Source: Zygnema cylindricum (taxonomy: Eukaryota; Streptophyta; Zygnematophyceae; Zygnematales; Zygnemataceae). Taken from it: a stretch of 64,000 nucleotides of DNA. This document shows positions 12,630 through 27,400 of this stretch, in pieces. The notes below the pieces were generated by a model. It was not told the DNA's origin. It saw nothing but the letters and a program-made list of their open reading frames with translations, and made no database searches. The stretch spans positions 201,646 to 265,645 of the forward strand of contig JBBHKE010001760.1 of assembly GCA_037447655.1 (NCBI GenBank), in the 5' to 3' direction. The translations under genes and the position numbers were made by a program. Each line of letters opens with the position of its first letter. Position 1 is the first letter of the stretch.

Positions 12630-13471
12630 ATACGACTGATGAATAATAAATTGTAAATAGCGATGCAATATGGTCAACGAACACGAAATAACACATTGAT
12701 GTCCTATCGTCAAATTCCTTTGTGTAAAATATGACCATATATACCCCAATTTCTTTTAGTATACAAGTAACATCTCACAAAAACTTGGCAAACGAAAATC
12801 TATAGATTGTACTTATCCTTGTTTGGCATTAAAAACCCTAAAACTATCTAAGAAACCCTATAAAAACCTAAAACATCCAAAGACATACAATTGATATCCT
12901 TGGGGAGTCAATTTTTAAAAGTACTTTTTTGACTAAAGAACTAATTATCCACCCGTTATTTAAAATTTTTGGTGATAAGAATGGGATCGAACTAAATACT
13001 TTTTGGAAGTTCCGAATCTCTTTTTCCTTCTTGAGTCATCTTGCCTTCAAAAACTGAGTCAAACCTGAGCACTAAAAGAATTCATAAGATTTTTTTTAAT
13101 TGAAATTTATTATTTTTTTGTATTATGAAAAGAGAATACATATGTCCAAAACAAGTTACGAACTGAACCATGGAACACTGAACTGCTGAAAACTGAAACT
13201 GAACAATGGACCCGAGCCGTTGACTATTCTAAAAGGTGCAATAACAGACAAAACTAAACCAGTCTTTAAAAACCCTAAGAGAACCTAAAATTGCAATGAA
13301 TGAGACGAAACTACATGCTGTGACCGTATCTGAACTGAACAAAATTAAACTGAACTGAACTGAATCGAACAGAAACTGAACCGAGCAAAAACAACTACAA
13401 CTGCCTCCACAAACCCCATCCTGTCCGAAAAACGATAGAGACCTAAGCCTTCTTTTCTCTCCTCCTTTTCG
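12630..13471. other. Intergenic AT-rich sequence
   Basis: Between the GA tract near 12520-12610 and the stop codon of the downstream minus-strand gene I see no gene. There are scattered CCCTAAA and AACTGAA repeats (12835-12885, 13190-13400) only. Nothing else can be supported. Confidence 0.5.
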
Positions 13472-15453
13472 TCATTTTTCCACATTATTTCCTACGGTGG
13501 TCAAACAGAGAGAGAGTTGTTCACATAAAGCCCTGAGCTCTTCGGATTGGTTCATTTGTGCCACACGTGTGACTGCCAGCTGTACTTCAGGCAGAGCTTC
13601 CAAAATTTCTTCCACCAGCCAATCAGGGCTCGCCAAAAGTGCCGCCAAAATTTTACCACCGGCAAGTCTCTCCTGTTTCCAGAGGAGAGAGAGAGAAAAA
13701 AGGTTTATTGGTATTTGTATTGGCTTGTAATTTATTTGCATTTTCTACTTGAGTTTGTAATTGTGTTTGTGTTTATGGTTGTGTTTGTGTTTTGTATTCG
13801 TGCTTTATTATTACTCTCCGTTGATACTATTATTCTTATTTAACAAAAAGGACATCATCCAGCCACTCAGGGCTCGCCAAACGTCAAACCGAAATTTTAC
13901 CACCAGCATGTCTCTCCGGTCATCGTAAGGGAGGTGTGTTTGTATTTGTAGTTTTTTGTAATTATTTGTATTTGTATTCCTAACCGTGTTCCTATTCGTA
14001 TTCGTAATACTTGTACTTGTATCCATGTTTGTATTTGCATTCGTATTTGTATTTGTATTATTGTTCGTATTTATGTTGTACCTATCATTTCTTTTATTGT
14101 TATGACTATTATAATCATTATGATTATTGTTTGAAACAAAAAAAAAAAAACTCACAGAAGGGAGACGGCGACTTTCTAAGGCAGCCATGGCCAATCCGAG
14201 AAGGTCAAAAGCATAGGGGACCATAGAGGGGTCTTTCAGGGGGTAGAGGGAAGAGAAAAGAACTTGCAAACAGGCGGTTCTTATCTCCCCTTCGCTCACA
14301 TTCTGAAAAATAGAAAGAAGTAGGACAAGAAAAATGAGAAATTGGATCATGAACTGAAGAAAAAAACCATAAAATTGGATTTGAAATAACAATATGAAAT
14401 TGGACAAAAGAATGGGAAACTGGATAAAAAAATCAGTAATCTGGATAAAAAAAAAGGGAAATTGGAGTTAAAAAAAAAAGGTCAATCAGACAGACAAAAA
14501 AATCGTAATTGGGTTTAACGAAAATTGGAAAACGGAAATCGGACAAAAAAAATGGAAACAGGGTTTAAACAAAATCAAAAATTGGAAGAGAAACTAGAGA
14601 AAAGAAAAAAGAAAAATAACGAGTATACAAAAGGAAAAAATAGAGGTTGTCATATCAAACTAATTATAGCGCCTAAAAACGTCAAAACAGCTATATTTTT
14701 ACAGCGAGCAAAGTCTTAAAAAAAAAAAAAAGGTTTGAAAAAAGAAAGGACAGGAAAGTAAAGAAATCTTCGAACATTTAATGTAAAATGTAAGTTTCAA
14801 AAATGACCCTTTTTTTTTCAAAGAGGCGTTGAAAATTTCGTAAGAGGGAATGTAAAACAACAGTAGGGAAGAAAATGGAAGGAGAAGAATGAAAGTGGAA
14901 AAAAAAATGGAAAGCGAAAAACGAAAGGAGGAAAATGGAAAGAGAAAATGAGGAAAGGGAAAATGCGGAAGTAAAAGAAACGGAGGAAAGGATGGAAGGT
15001 AAAAAAATGGAAAGGGAAAAAACGGATTCGAAATTCCAAATTAAACAGAAAGCTCTAAACGAGGAAAAATAAAAATTATCTCCCACGAAAATTTAAAGAA
15101 TAATATTCATTGTAGTTCATTTGTTGTAAAATTTGATGCATTCCATTTCTTTGTAGCTCGATAACGAGTTTTCGGGCAGCAATAGAAAATTTATTTTCGA
15201 GCGTTTTTAACTGCAACCATCCACCCATATTTCACAAATTATTTCATTTCAATCTCGATTCTCTTTACAGTTTTTAGTATTTAATCTTTCATTTTTTACT
15301 ACTTAACAAAATATAAATTCTTTATATCACGATTTATTACACGGCTATTACACATATATACGATGTCACATATTTAGTTTTCCATAATTTCTTACATTTT
15401 CATTTCACGATTTCTCACATTTCATTGCTTCAAAATTTCTCACATTTTACATT

Positions 15454-15497
<44 letters not shown>

Positions 15498-18400
15498 CTT
15501 AAGTTTCCCAGATGTCAAAATTGTCCAAATGAAGATATAACAGAAAGTAACGAAAAGAAGGAACAGACTCACTTTCCTCCCACTACATTCCTTTCCCTCT
15601 CCCTACCCGCCAACCCCATTCCCCTCCTCTTTCCCACCATAATCTCTCACCTCCCCCACCCCTTCCCTGTCCCTCTACATTTTTTTAACATTCATTGGTT
15701 GAAAAACTTTGTCAGGGGGAGGGGGAGGGGGAGAGAGGGAGGGAGGGAAAGAGGAGGGAGCGAGTGGGAATGGAGAGGGAGCGAGTGGGAATGGAGAGGG
15801 AGTGAGTGGGAATGGGGAGGGAGCGAGTGGGAAAGAGGGAGAGGGAGTGAGGGAGTGAGGGAGGGAGAGAGAGGGATAGAGAGAGAGGGAGAGAGAGAGA
15901 GAGAGCTAATAAAAAAAACAAATAAAAAAACGAAAAACCCGAAGAAAAAAAAAAAGGACACGAAAAAAAAGAGTCCACACACTCACTCTCTCTGCGTATT
16001 CATCTGCTGTGCGACACGAGTCACAACCATATTTGTCCTTCCTGCCAGCTGTCCACTGATTCGGCTGAGGACAGCTGGCAGCGCACGATTGGACGGTTCT
16101 CGCCACATTTGAGAAAAGACAAGATCAAAGATTTTCGGCCAATCGCCATCCTCAATCTGAAAAATGCACTTTTTTTTTTTTTTTTTTAAATTTCCTTTTG
16201 AAGGGTTAAAAAGTTATTTTTGCAGTTTTTGCCACATTCGAGAAAAGACAAAATCAAAATTTTTTGGTTAATCGCCATCGTCAATCTGAAAAATGACTTA
16301 TTTTTTTTAGAAATTTTCTTTTTGAAGGGTTAAAAAGTTATTTTTGTGGTTTTCGCCATATTTGAGAAAAGAAAAAATCGAAGATTTTAATCGTGATCAT
16401 CGATCTGAAATATTGCAGTTATTTTTTTTTTATTAAATGATCCTTTTTAAGGTTTTAAAAATTATTTTATGCCTTTCTAAAAGGGGTTTTCAGGGTGCTT
16501 TTTTAACTGTTTTTTGAGGTTTCTAAGATTTTAAGGTTTTTCTGAAGTTTTTTAGGGGTTTCTCAGGTTTTTTGGGGGTATAATTCAAGTTTAAAGGTTT
16601 ATTTTTTTTTCTCGCTGACAGAAACAGAAACAACTAAAAGACAAAAACAAAAAAAATGATCATTTTGTACCGAATTAAAAAAATTTAAGAAATAGTTTCC
16701 AAATAAAATGGTTTCTCCAATAAAAAAATTCAAAAAAAAAGTAAAAAAAAAAAAATCCTCACCCCTTCTGCCCAATCTGGTATAAGTCGCATCACACGAT
16801 CCAAATCATTCTCTAAAAAAAGAACAAGCAAGTAAAAAACTGTAGGTATAACAAAATCAAAAATTAAAATAAACGTGATAACGAAACAAAAGAAAATAAA
16901 ATTATTAAAGTATAATTCAAAGGTATAAATAAAGATAAAAACAATAAAAAAATACATAAAATACAAAAAAAAATGAGTAAATGTGAGTATAAAACTATTC
17001 AAATCATATTTAGAAGTTAAGAAAGTCATTGATTGTAAGCCGTAAAATTTTCAAACAGAATAAAAAGGAAAAAGAGGTTCTTTTGGGTTATAAGACAGGA
17101 CCGTAAAAAAGAAGCACAAAAAAAAGACCCTTTATTTCTTAATGCTTAATTTACTTTCCTTGTTCCTTTATTACCTTTTTCTTTACCTTTGGTTTCCTTT
17201 TCCTTTTCCTTTATTTCCTTTCACTTCTTGTATTCTTCTTTTCCCTTTTATTTCTTTTCTTTTCCTTAAATTTCTTTTTTCTTATTTTTTTTCCTTTATT
17301 TCTTTCCTTTTGTTTATTTTTCCTTTGCTTTTTTTTCTTTTGATTTCTTTTCCTTCAACTTATTTTCGTTTCCCTTTATTTCTTTTCCTTTTTCCTTTTC
17401 CTTTACTTCTTTTTTATTTCTTATTTCTTTTTTTTTAAGTATTTTAAAAAAAATATCACCTTTCGAAGGAGGGCGAACAGAATGAGAATCTCCTTTCCCA
17501 TTTTTGTTTTTTTCGGAACTCGGAAAAGAATTTTTTTCAGACAAAAATTGTGACCTGCATATTGCCCTCAAAAAAGCCCAATTATTTTTTTTTGCCCAAA
17601 CAAATTTCTGTTGTTTGCCCTAATTTTTTTCTTTTGCCCTATTATTATTTTTTCTTTTTGCCATACTAATGTTTTTAAATCACCCACAAAAAAAAAAAAA
17701 AAAATGTTTTAACATAAGATTTCTCGTTTCAATCTTTTTTGCCACATTAAAGTTAAAGTTTTTTAGTTTTAAAGTGAACGTTTTTGTCAAATTAAAAAAT
17801 ACATTTCTATGATTAAAAATTCTCAAAATCAAAACTTAAACCGAGGATTTTTTTTTTTTTTTATGTTTTAAGATAAAAAAAGTTAAAAACATCATAAAAA
17901 ATAACCCTTATTTTGTTTCACCAAAAAATTAAAACATCTTCTTTCTTTCTTCTTTGTCACAAAAAACCGATGAAGCATCCAAGAAAAAACTGGTCGTTCA
18001 GGTAAATATTTCCTACTGATAAGTTTTAGCCAAAACCAAAATCAAAACCAAAAACCAAAACCAAAACCAAAACCAAAAACCAAAACCAAAACCAAAAACC
18101 AAAACCAAAACCAAAAACCAAAACCAACACCAAAACAAACCAAACCAAACAAATTGCAATTGAAACTATAATCAAAATCATGATTCAAAACAAACAAGTA
18201 AATCGAAAAAATCAACCCAAGTTCTGGGATTAAAAAAATTAATTCCTTCAAAATAGTATATATGATTATCTCAACTATTCTGGGATACATTAACTAATTA
18301 TTAATTAAACTGTAATTTGCAAAAACAAATAAGTTGCGTGCTGCAGGATAGCGAGACCTCCTCTCCACCTCCCAAATAAGGACTTCCCATTCTTCCCCAG

Positions 18401-21400
18401 CACACCCCACCTGGCTAGGGAAAAGAAAATAATCTGATTTTGAAACAGTGAGATTTGGGTGTGTACTTATCACATTGTTTCAGAGCACTGGAATTCGAAC
18501 AGGTGTTGAGAAGATGAGGCGGATCTGGATAAAAAAGACCGAAAAAGAGGGAAAAGGAAGGAAGGAAAAAGAAAAAAAAAAAGAAAAAACAGGAGAAAAA
18601 AAAGGGAAGGAAGAGGAAAAAGAAAAGAAAAAAAAAAAAAGGAAAAAAAAAAAGAGAAAAAAAACAGCGGAAGTAGTGGGCGGGAATCGGAATAAAACAT
18701 CCGCGGAAAGGGCAGAACAAAACAAATATTCCAGCTGCAGATCAGGCGAAAACAGAAAACAAGGGACAGATCAGTTTTATTTTGCTTAGGATTGGTTTTC
18801 AGCCTCAGATCCGAGGGATAAAAAAAGAAAAGGAATGCTTTCAGTGGAATCTATGGTCAACTGTTTTAAAATGTTTATGAAAAACAATTCCACCGAAGAT
18901 TCACCCTTCCACTGATAAAAAAGGAAGTTAACTGGACATGAAAAAAAATGAAAATAAAAAAATGTATAAAATAAAAAGAGAAAAATAAAACTAGAGATCT
19001 TTTTTTTCCACTGACCGAGTTTTGAAAAAAGGGAAGAAGCTTTTGTTCGAGTTTTGAGTTCTTCATCTCCGAGTCGATCCAAAAGTTTTTCTGCTATTCT
19101 TTCACTAAAAAAAAAAAAGAAACAGAAAAAAAAATAAAACAAAACAAAACAGTAAATGAGAAAAAATAGTTTTTCCAAAATTCATTTGCTTAAATAATTA
19201 TAAAAAAATGAGAAAAACACACACACACACAATTTAAAACAAAAAAGTAGAATAACTGATTTCAAATTAAAACTAAGAACTGAAAAACAATGAAAAACAA
19301 GAAAAAAAAAACAAAAAACAAAACAAAAATGAAACATAAACAAAAAAAATTATATAAAAAACAATTAAACAGACACATTCAAATTAAAACTAATCAAAGC
19401 GATGAACAAACACATTCGAACAAAAATGGAAACAAAAGCAAAACCTTGAGAGACAGTGAGGAGGGGGGTAGACAGAGAGCGACAGCCAGAGAAAGAGAGA
19501 GAGAGAGAGAGATGTTGATACCTGAATGAACCACTGCTAAAATCTTCCTTTTTTGTTTGAATCGATAAAATTTCTTCGATCACATCCACTGAATTTGCTC
19601 TTTGTTTTCCATCTTTCAAATCTAACCGTCGAAAGAGATCATCCAAATGACGAGATTCTGGATTTCTACAAAAGTTTGTATTCGTTAAGGAAAAGTATTT
19701 ATTTTTATTTTTTACATTTTTTCGTTTGTTTATTTTCTTGTAAAGTTCCATCACAAATTCCGTATTCCTACAGTTTTTTTCTTTAGTGTTTTTTTTTCCC
19801 ATGTTGCACCGTATTTCCATGTTCCCTGTGATTTTTTTTAAGATCTTGTTTAAAAGAATGAAGTAGAAAAGAGAAACCGATGAGACCAATAAGAAAAGAA
19901 AAAAATATGAGACGAATTAGAAAAGGATACAAAGAAAAAAACTCGGCGACAAGAATAACAACGGCTCTCGCGGTCGAATCTCGAGCGTCCATCATTTCCA
20001 TCAAAGAGGGTAAAATATCCATATTTTCAAATTCCTCCAATTTTATTTCTCCTTTTTCCAATTTTAATTCTCCTTTTTTTGGTAAAGTGGAGATTTTTTT
20101 CTTCTTAAACGGAGAAAAAATGACGAGTCGAAGGAGAGAAATCGCAAGTTCGAGAACTTCTTCGGTAGAAGAACAAACCTAAAAAAAATAAAACAGTAAC
20201 ATAAACTGAATTCAATTGAAGAAAAAGGGAGAGAAAAAAAAGGTAGGTGCGTTTAGGATTGTTTAGTATTTTTTTTTTAAGAAAATGTTTTAAATGTTAA
20301 ATTTTTTATATGATCTACAGGATTTTTTTGTATGTGACGTGAAGTTTACTAGTTGACGAGTCTAAATAAAATAATGTGTTTTTCCGAAAAAAATCCCAAA
20401 CTTCTTGTGAGGGAAAAAAAAAAAGAGGGGGGGGGTGGATCTACAAAGAACATCGGTATGAATATCCATCCCAAACAACTGATCCATCCCAAACAAGTTA
20501 AGAAAAAGATTAAAAAAATAAAAACAAAGAAATAATGGAGAGGAAAAAAAGAAAACAAAAAAAATAAACCAAAAAAGAAAGACAAAAAAACAGCACAGAG
20601 AAAAGGATCAGAAAAAAACCCCAAAATAAACCAAAATAGACCAGAAAAAGACAAAAGAACACCCCGAAAGGAGGCGAAAAAAAAGCAATCATTCCCACCA
20701 AAAAAAATGAAAAGAAAGAACAAATAAAAAAAATGAAAGAGAAAGAATAAAAAAATAAAGAAAAAGAAAAAAAGATGAGGGACTTACAACAGCCATAAGT
20801 GTGGGAAGGAGAGATTCTCGTAACTCTTCCAAAGTAGATGACAGCTGTCGCCCTCGGATTCGTCCGAGAAGGAGAGCGAGACAAGTGAGAGATAAAACTT
20901 GAACCTCCGAAAAATGATTTATTTTTTCCTGGTTTTTTTTTCCTCCTAAAGTTGGAGAATTTTCATCTTTAATTTCGTCTTTTTTCTGGGTGTAATACTG
21001 CACAGAAAAAGGAGAGGAGGAGAGGGGGAGAGGAAAAAAAAAGGGCGAGGGAGGAAAAGTGAAAAAGACAACAGAGAAAAATGACAAGCTTGAATTCAAA
21101 TGAAAGACAAGTTGATAACTACAACAAAATTTTCTTTTTTTAAACACAAATTTCCGAATATTTTTCTTTTTTTCTTTTTTTCTGTTTTATGGTTTTTCAT
21201 TACAACTTCACAAAAATTACAACCCATTTTTTTTTTTTTTTTTTGTGAATTGAACCTAAGAGCTTCTAAATTACCAAAAAAAAGCAGAACCTGGGCTGTA
21301 AAAATAATAAAAATAGAATAAAAACAAATTTTTAAAGTTTTAAATGGATTTGATCCCTTTTCTTTCAGGAAGGAAACCGAAAAAATGAAAGAAAAAAAAA

Positions 21401-24400
21401 AAAACATCTTTCAACCAAAGAAAAAAAAGAAAGAAATTAAAAAAAACCCAAAAAAACATTAAAAAAAAAAAAAAAGTTGTCCACCTGGAGAGTTTGTATC
21501 CATTGGAGAGAAAAAAAAACCACTTTTTGATCCAAGGTTTTATCGTCCCAAATTAATAAATTGCTATAATGTTTCCATCTTCCGAATAAAACCTCTCCTC
21601 CTGCCAAAATAGCCTTTGAAATCTCTCCCTCTACCCCCAAGAAACAGAAAAAAGACACTTCCACTCATATTAAAGAAAAACCAAAGTTAGTAAAAATCAA
21701 ATTAGATAAAACTATATTTAAATTGAAATTGATATTAGATTTAGATTGAAATAAGTACTAAATTGATTCAGAGTGAAATTAATTGAAGTCAAATTGAATT
21801 CATTCGAAGTCAACTAGATTAAGATCAATTTACGAAGAACAAATCAATAAAAGATCAAATCAATTAAAGTCAAAGTAATTAAAAAAAAAAAAAAACTGCT
21901 GCGAGAATCCTTTATTGCTTTTTTCACCTCCCATCTCAACTCCCCCCCAAAAAAAAGGGTTAATTACACCTCTCCGAGAAAATAATAATTAAAGTGGAGT
22001 TTCGTACAGTAAAAACAATGGAGTTTCTTAATAATAATTATACAACGTTATTTCTTAACTTAAAAAAAAAGGAGTTTCTGAACCATAAAAAAATGAGATT
22101 TCTTAACTAATTAGAAAGTGGGGTTTCTTCACAGTTTAAAACCTTACCTTCTCCCTCTTCTTTAACAATATTGCGAAAATTGACCATGGTTTCCAATTGA
22201 AGTAAAATTTGTTTTATTCCACTTGAATAAAGTTCTCTCTCACCTTCATTCCACTAAAAAAAAAAAAAAAAAAAAAAAAACACCCCCCCAAAAAAAAAAA
22301 ATTATAATTAAGAAAATTACAATTAAGAGGAAACAACTAAGAGGAATTTAAAATTAAGAAGAATAAAAAGAGCAAAATAACATGACACATCAAATATGAA
22401 CCATAAATGGGATAAAAAAAAAAAAAAGTGAAAACTAGAAAGATAGTGGAGAAGTGCAAAATGCAAAGTGTGACGAATGAAAATTTTTAATGGTATGTCA
22501 AAAATGTCCCATATTTTCCAAAAAAAAAAATATATATATATATATGAAAAGGAAAAGGAGGAAAAAAAAAAAGAGAAATGAGAAATGAGAGAATTTTTAT
22601 GTCTTTCAATTTTTGGATTCCTGCTAATTTTTCTTTTGAGCATAGAAGAAAAATTTTGATTTCTATTTTTTTTGTCTTTTTGTGGAACCATACATATAGA
22701 AACAAAAGCATAACCTCAGAAACTTCAAAACAACTGAAAAATCATTCCATAAGACTTTCTAAGGAAAAAAAATGGATAAAGAAAGGGATAAAAAAAGAGA
22801 GAAGGATAGAGAGAGAGAGAGGGGGAGAAAGAGAGAAATAAAAAGGAATCAAGAAAGAGAAAAAGAAAGACAGAAAGAAAGGGACTAAGAAAAAGAGAGA
22901 GAAAGAGAGAAAAAGAAAAGGAAAACAACTTAGAAGAAAGAATAAAAATTCCAAAGAAAGAAAAATCAAGCAAAAATATCTTAAAATCGCTAAAAAAAAA
23001 TTGTCTTGAGCCTTCGGTAAATTTGTGCGTGGATTTTCCTTCACATATTGAGATAACAGAGCTCACTGCCACAAGTTATAAATCAAAAATTTATACATTT
23101 AAATCGAAAATATAAATTTACAAACTACTATAAGTTTACAAATTTATAAAATACGAATTAAATTTATGAGTTTATAAATTATTAATTTATGGCAATAAAC
23201 TTCAATGCATCTCCTCGGATCTCCGTTCTTGCCATCGTCATCAGGCCAAGACATGTAAGGGAAGGAAAACAAAAAAATAAAAAAAGAGGGAAAATAACAC
23301 ATAAAAATAATAAAATAGGAAAAAAGACAGATAAAAAAGAAAGAAAAAAAAAAACAAAGACGAATTAAACAATAAAAAAAGGGGATGAATGCGGGAAAAA
23401 AATAATGAGGTAGTAGATCTTACTGAGAGAGAGGGAAAGGGAGGGAGAGGAGAGAGAAAGAGGGGAGAGGTAAGGGAGAGGGAGAAGGAGAGGGAGAGGG
23501 AAAAAGTTGCATTTTTTGAGTGAAAAACAACTAAAGAAGAAAAAACGAGAAACAATAATACTGCAAAAATAAAGGGAAGGAGCAGAATTCAGATTGAAAA
23601 CTAAAATAAAAAAATGGTCATTTTGCAGGCGCACCAGCGATGGAAAAAAAAAAAAAACTAAAAATTAGTTTTTATTTCCACGGGCACCTCCTACTTCCAG
23701 AAAATTAATTTGTCCACATGCTCTGCTCCAATTTAAAATTTCAGTTTCTAATAAAAAAAAAAAAAATCGACGAAAAGAAGAAAAATAGAAAAGAATACAA
23801 TACGTATGAATAAAACTTATCTGAATACAGTATAATATAACGGATACTATATAACGATAACATAATATATATATGAAAATAATATACATGAGTATAATAC
23901 ATTTGAATAGAGTACACATGAATAATACATGTGAATATAGTAATTATACGAATAAAAAATAAATGATCATAAGTAAACATAAAATAGCATCAAATACTTT
24001 CTGCACTTGAAAAAATATTGGAAAAGTCCACTTAAAAAAAAACTCAGTGATATCTTTTTTTGGCCATTTTTCCTTCAACTAAAAAAGGGATGAGAAAAGG
24101 TTTTTTCAACTTCCCCTATTATACCCAATTTTCCTTCTCAAATGTTATTTTTGCATACTTAAAGAAACAATCATCAAGAGAAAGTAAGATACCAAAAAAA
24201 AAAAAACCATAAAAAATTGAGAAAAGAAAATGAAAAAAATGAAAAAAAGGAAAAAAAGAAAGAAAACTCCCCCACCTCATATTGTTCCTTCAACAAGGCC
24301 ACGAAAATATCCAATTGAGCCCAAACTCTCTCACTCCCTCTCCTTCTCTCCATCTCCTCCTCAGTCCCTTTCCCCTCCCTCCTCTCTCCTTCTCCTCCCT

Positions 24401-27400
24401 CCAATTTGTCACCACCATTGTCAAGAACCTGAATCAGTTGTCTAATTTTCGGTCGACCAGAAACGGATTCCTTACTTTCTGTCTCCTCTTTTCCATGTCC
24501 CTCTCTCTCCTCTTCCTTGTGTCCCTTTTCTTGTTTATGTGTCTCTCTCTTCTCTTTTTTGTGTCTCTCTCCCTCTTCCTTATTTATGATTTGTTTATCG
24601 GTTTTGAGGAGACCTTTAGTAACGGTTACAATACAATCGGACGCAACTAAAGTGAGTCGAGTTGGAACTTTTTTCTTTCCTTCCTGGATACTGGAACAAA
24701 ACATCATGTAACATCAAATTAGTTATAAAATAATAACTTACAAAAATAAAGTTTTATATATTCGATAACATAACGTTTTATAACATAAACATCTTATAAC
24801 ATAACCATTTAAACAACAACGGTTTACAATAACATCGTACAACACAACATCTTAAAACATAACGTCTTACAACATAACATTATATAACATAGATGTTACA
24901 TAATATAAACGATTAACAGCGTAGTGTTTAATCACAAAAACTTGGTCGCAAAATTGTTGCAAATTTGGTGACAAATTTGGTTTCAAAAGCAAAAGCATGT
25001 TTCGACATAAAATTGGTTATAACATAATATCTTGCAACATATATCATGTTTTACAACAGAACGACAACATTATGTTGTAAAGCATGATGTTGTGAGGCAT
25101 TAAGTTATAACATATAAAGTTGGTTGCAAAAGAAATAGCAATTTTTGACATAAAATTGGTCCCGGAAGATCAAATTTCGTAACATAAATTTGGTCACAAA
25201 ACTGGTCGTAAAATTGGGCACAAACATGTTCATAAAATTGGTAAGAAAATTGGTTAGAAACAAATAGCAAAATTTAACATAAAATTGGTTACAAAATCGA
25301 TGACATGATGTAACATATATTGGTTACAAATTGGATCTTAAAGAAATCATGAAAACAATTCTGAAGATATTAAAATAAAAGAAATGTCAAAAAGTTAAAA
25401 GTGTCAAACTTCAGTCCAGATTGAATTGAATAATTGAAAATAAACGGACACAAAACAGCAAAAGCGTATTCCATTTTTATCCACAGACAATGAGAAAAAA
25501 GAAAAACAAAAAAATATAAAAATAAAAAATAAAGCAGTTCGACAGAAACTAATGTGATAAAATACCTTTGAGTTTGCATAATTTCCACAAGAAAAGGAAG
25601 ATTCACAACCATAATTTCTGCAAATAGAATCTCCTCAACTCCAAAAGGTTCCATGTGAAGTTTTTCTGTTCCACATATCAACAGAGCGAGAGAAGAGAGA
25701 GAGAGAGACGAGAGAGAAGAGAGATAAGAGAGAGAGAAGAGAGAAGAGAGGGAGGAGAGAGAGAGGAGAGTGAGAGAGGGAGAGGCGGGAAGGGTTTTCA
25801 TTCATGCTGCAAACCTGAATCAGGACAATAAAACATTTGAACCTCCCTTCCTTCCTAGCCTCCATCCCCACCTTCCCCTCCCTCCTTCCCCTCTTTCTCA
25901 CCTTCCAATACGGGGGTCACCTTTCTCACCAAAGTCTCCTCCTCCACAAGCCACCTCACAAAAAGACAAAAAACCATAACTGTTTTATGGTCGTTTTTCT
26001 TCGTGGTTAAAAGTGAATTCAAAGAGTCAACAAACAGAGCCCCTCCACGTGGCATTCTCCCATTCGCTCCTCCTAAAAGAAACTTGATTAGGACAATTAA
26101 TCGTCGATTTTTGGAGGAATCTTTTGTCTTATTACTCTCCACCTGCAAAAATTATCCTGGAAAACATTCCAAACTAAGTTCAAAATTTGCAATTAAATTC
26201 GATTACATTTGCCATTAAATTTGTAATCAAATTTGCGTTTAGGTTCAAACAGATTTCACATAAAATTCTGATTAAATTTGAAAGAACGATTCCATGCAAT
26301 TAGATTTGCGATTAATTTTGATGAAAGGCAGAGAAAAACTAAGTACCAGAGAAGCTACATTTTGAAACTGTATGCAATTGAGAGATAACAAACAAGGAAA
26401 AGAAAAGAAAAATCAAGGTACCTGATTTTGAAATTTTATGCAATTGAGAGATAACATTGACACAAAAAAAAAAAAAAATGGAATGATTTTTGCGTACATG
26501 CTCTAAAAAACTAAAGGCAAAAAAAGACAAATAAGTACCAGAGAAGTTACATTTTTTAAATTGTATGCGATTGAGAGATAACATTGACACGAATCAACAA
26601 TAATTCAATGATTTTTGCTTACATGCTCTAAAAATGTTTTGCAGACAATATTAGGATCGTGATCAGAATGCCGCAATAAAGCTGCGAGAGCCCTTCCAAT
26701 TGTTCCTGAAAATTCAAAAATAAAAAAACAAAACAAACAAAAAATAAACAAACAAACAAAAGATAAACAAACAAACAGACGATAAGCAAACAGACATTAA
26801 AAAAGATGAAAAAAAAACAAGAAAAATAGGCAAGAATAGCAAAAATATGGACAAAAAATCGTGGTAATATCAACAGAAAGTATGAACATAGTATAAACAG
26901 AAAACATGAAAAGAAAGTATACAAGTATGAACTTCTGCATAGAGTTTGGAAGAAAATACTGCCATCTTGAAGGATTTAAGTATAGTTTGGGAAAAAAGCA
27001 ATAACTAAATCCTCTCCTTCCTTTCCTTCCGTCCTCCGTCTCTCTCTCCCTCCTCTCTCCCATTCCCACTCCAAATACAGCATTTTCAGCATTCAATATC
27101 AAATTTTCAAAAAGTAGCATATCAATTTTGTAACTTTCCTTGATTTCATTGAAACTAAACTGCATCCCATAATAAGTGTGGATGGGCTAATAAAATGGAT
27201 GGGTAACTAATATGGTCTAGAACAAATTATATTCACCAAAAAAAAATGACTTTGATAATTTTCTTATTTTATAATAACAACAACAACAACAACAACAAAA
27301 ACAATAGGGATAACAATAACAATAACAATGACAGTAACAATTGCAATCAAAATAACAATAACAATGTACTATTACGAATGAAATATTATAATTTGATATA

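Noticed and set aside
18028-18150. AAAACC repeat considered as a telomere
   Set aside because: Internal to an intron, interrupted, and the rest of the window suggests TTTAGGG-type (plant) telomeric motifs.
23190-24010. Candidate HEAT-like exons reading KVFDAIL, ETEILNWSRACGQINFLE, TEIRGDALK and ALLSQYVKENPRT
   Set aside because: Individually plausible, but I could not find canonical splice sites giving a continuous frame, so they are not included as exons.
26342-26640. Spaced 100-bp repeats considered as a CRISPR-like array
   Set aside because: Units are long, imperfect and include a splice junction; there is no repeat-spacer regularity and the genome is eukaryotic.
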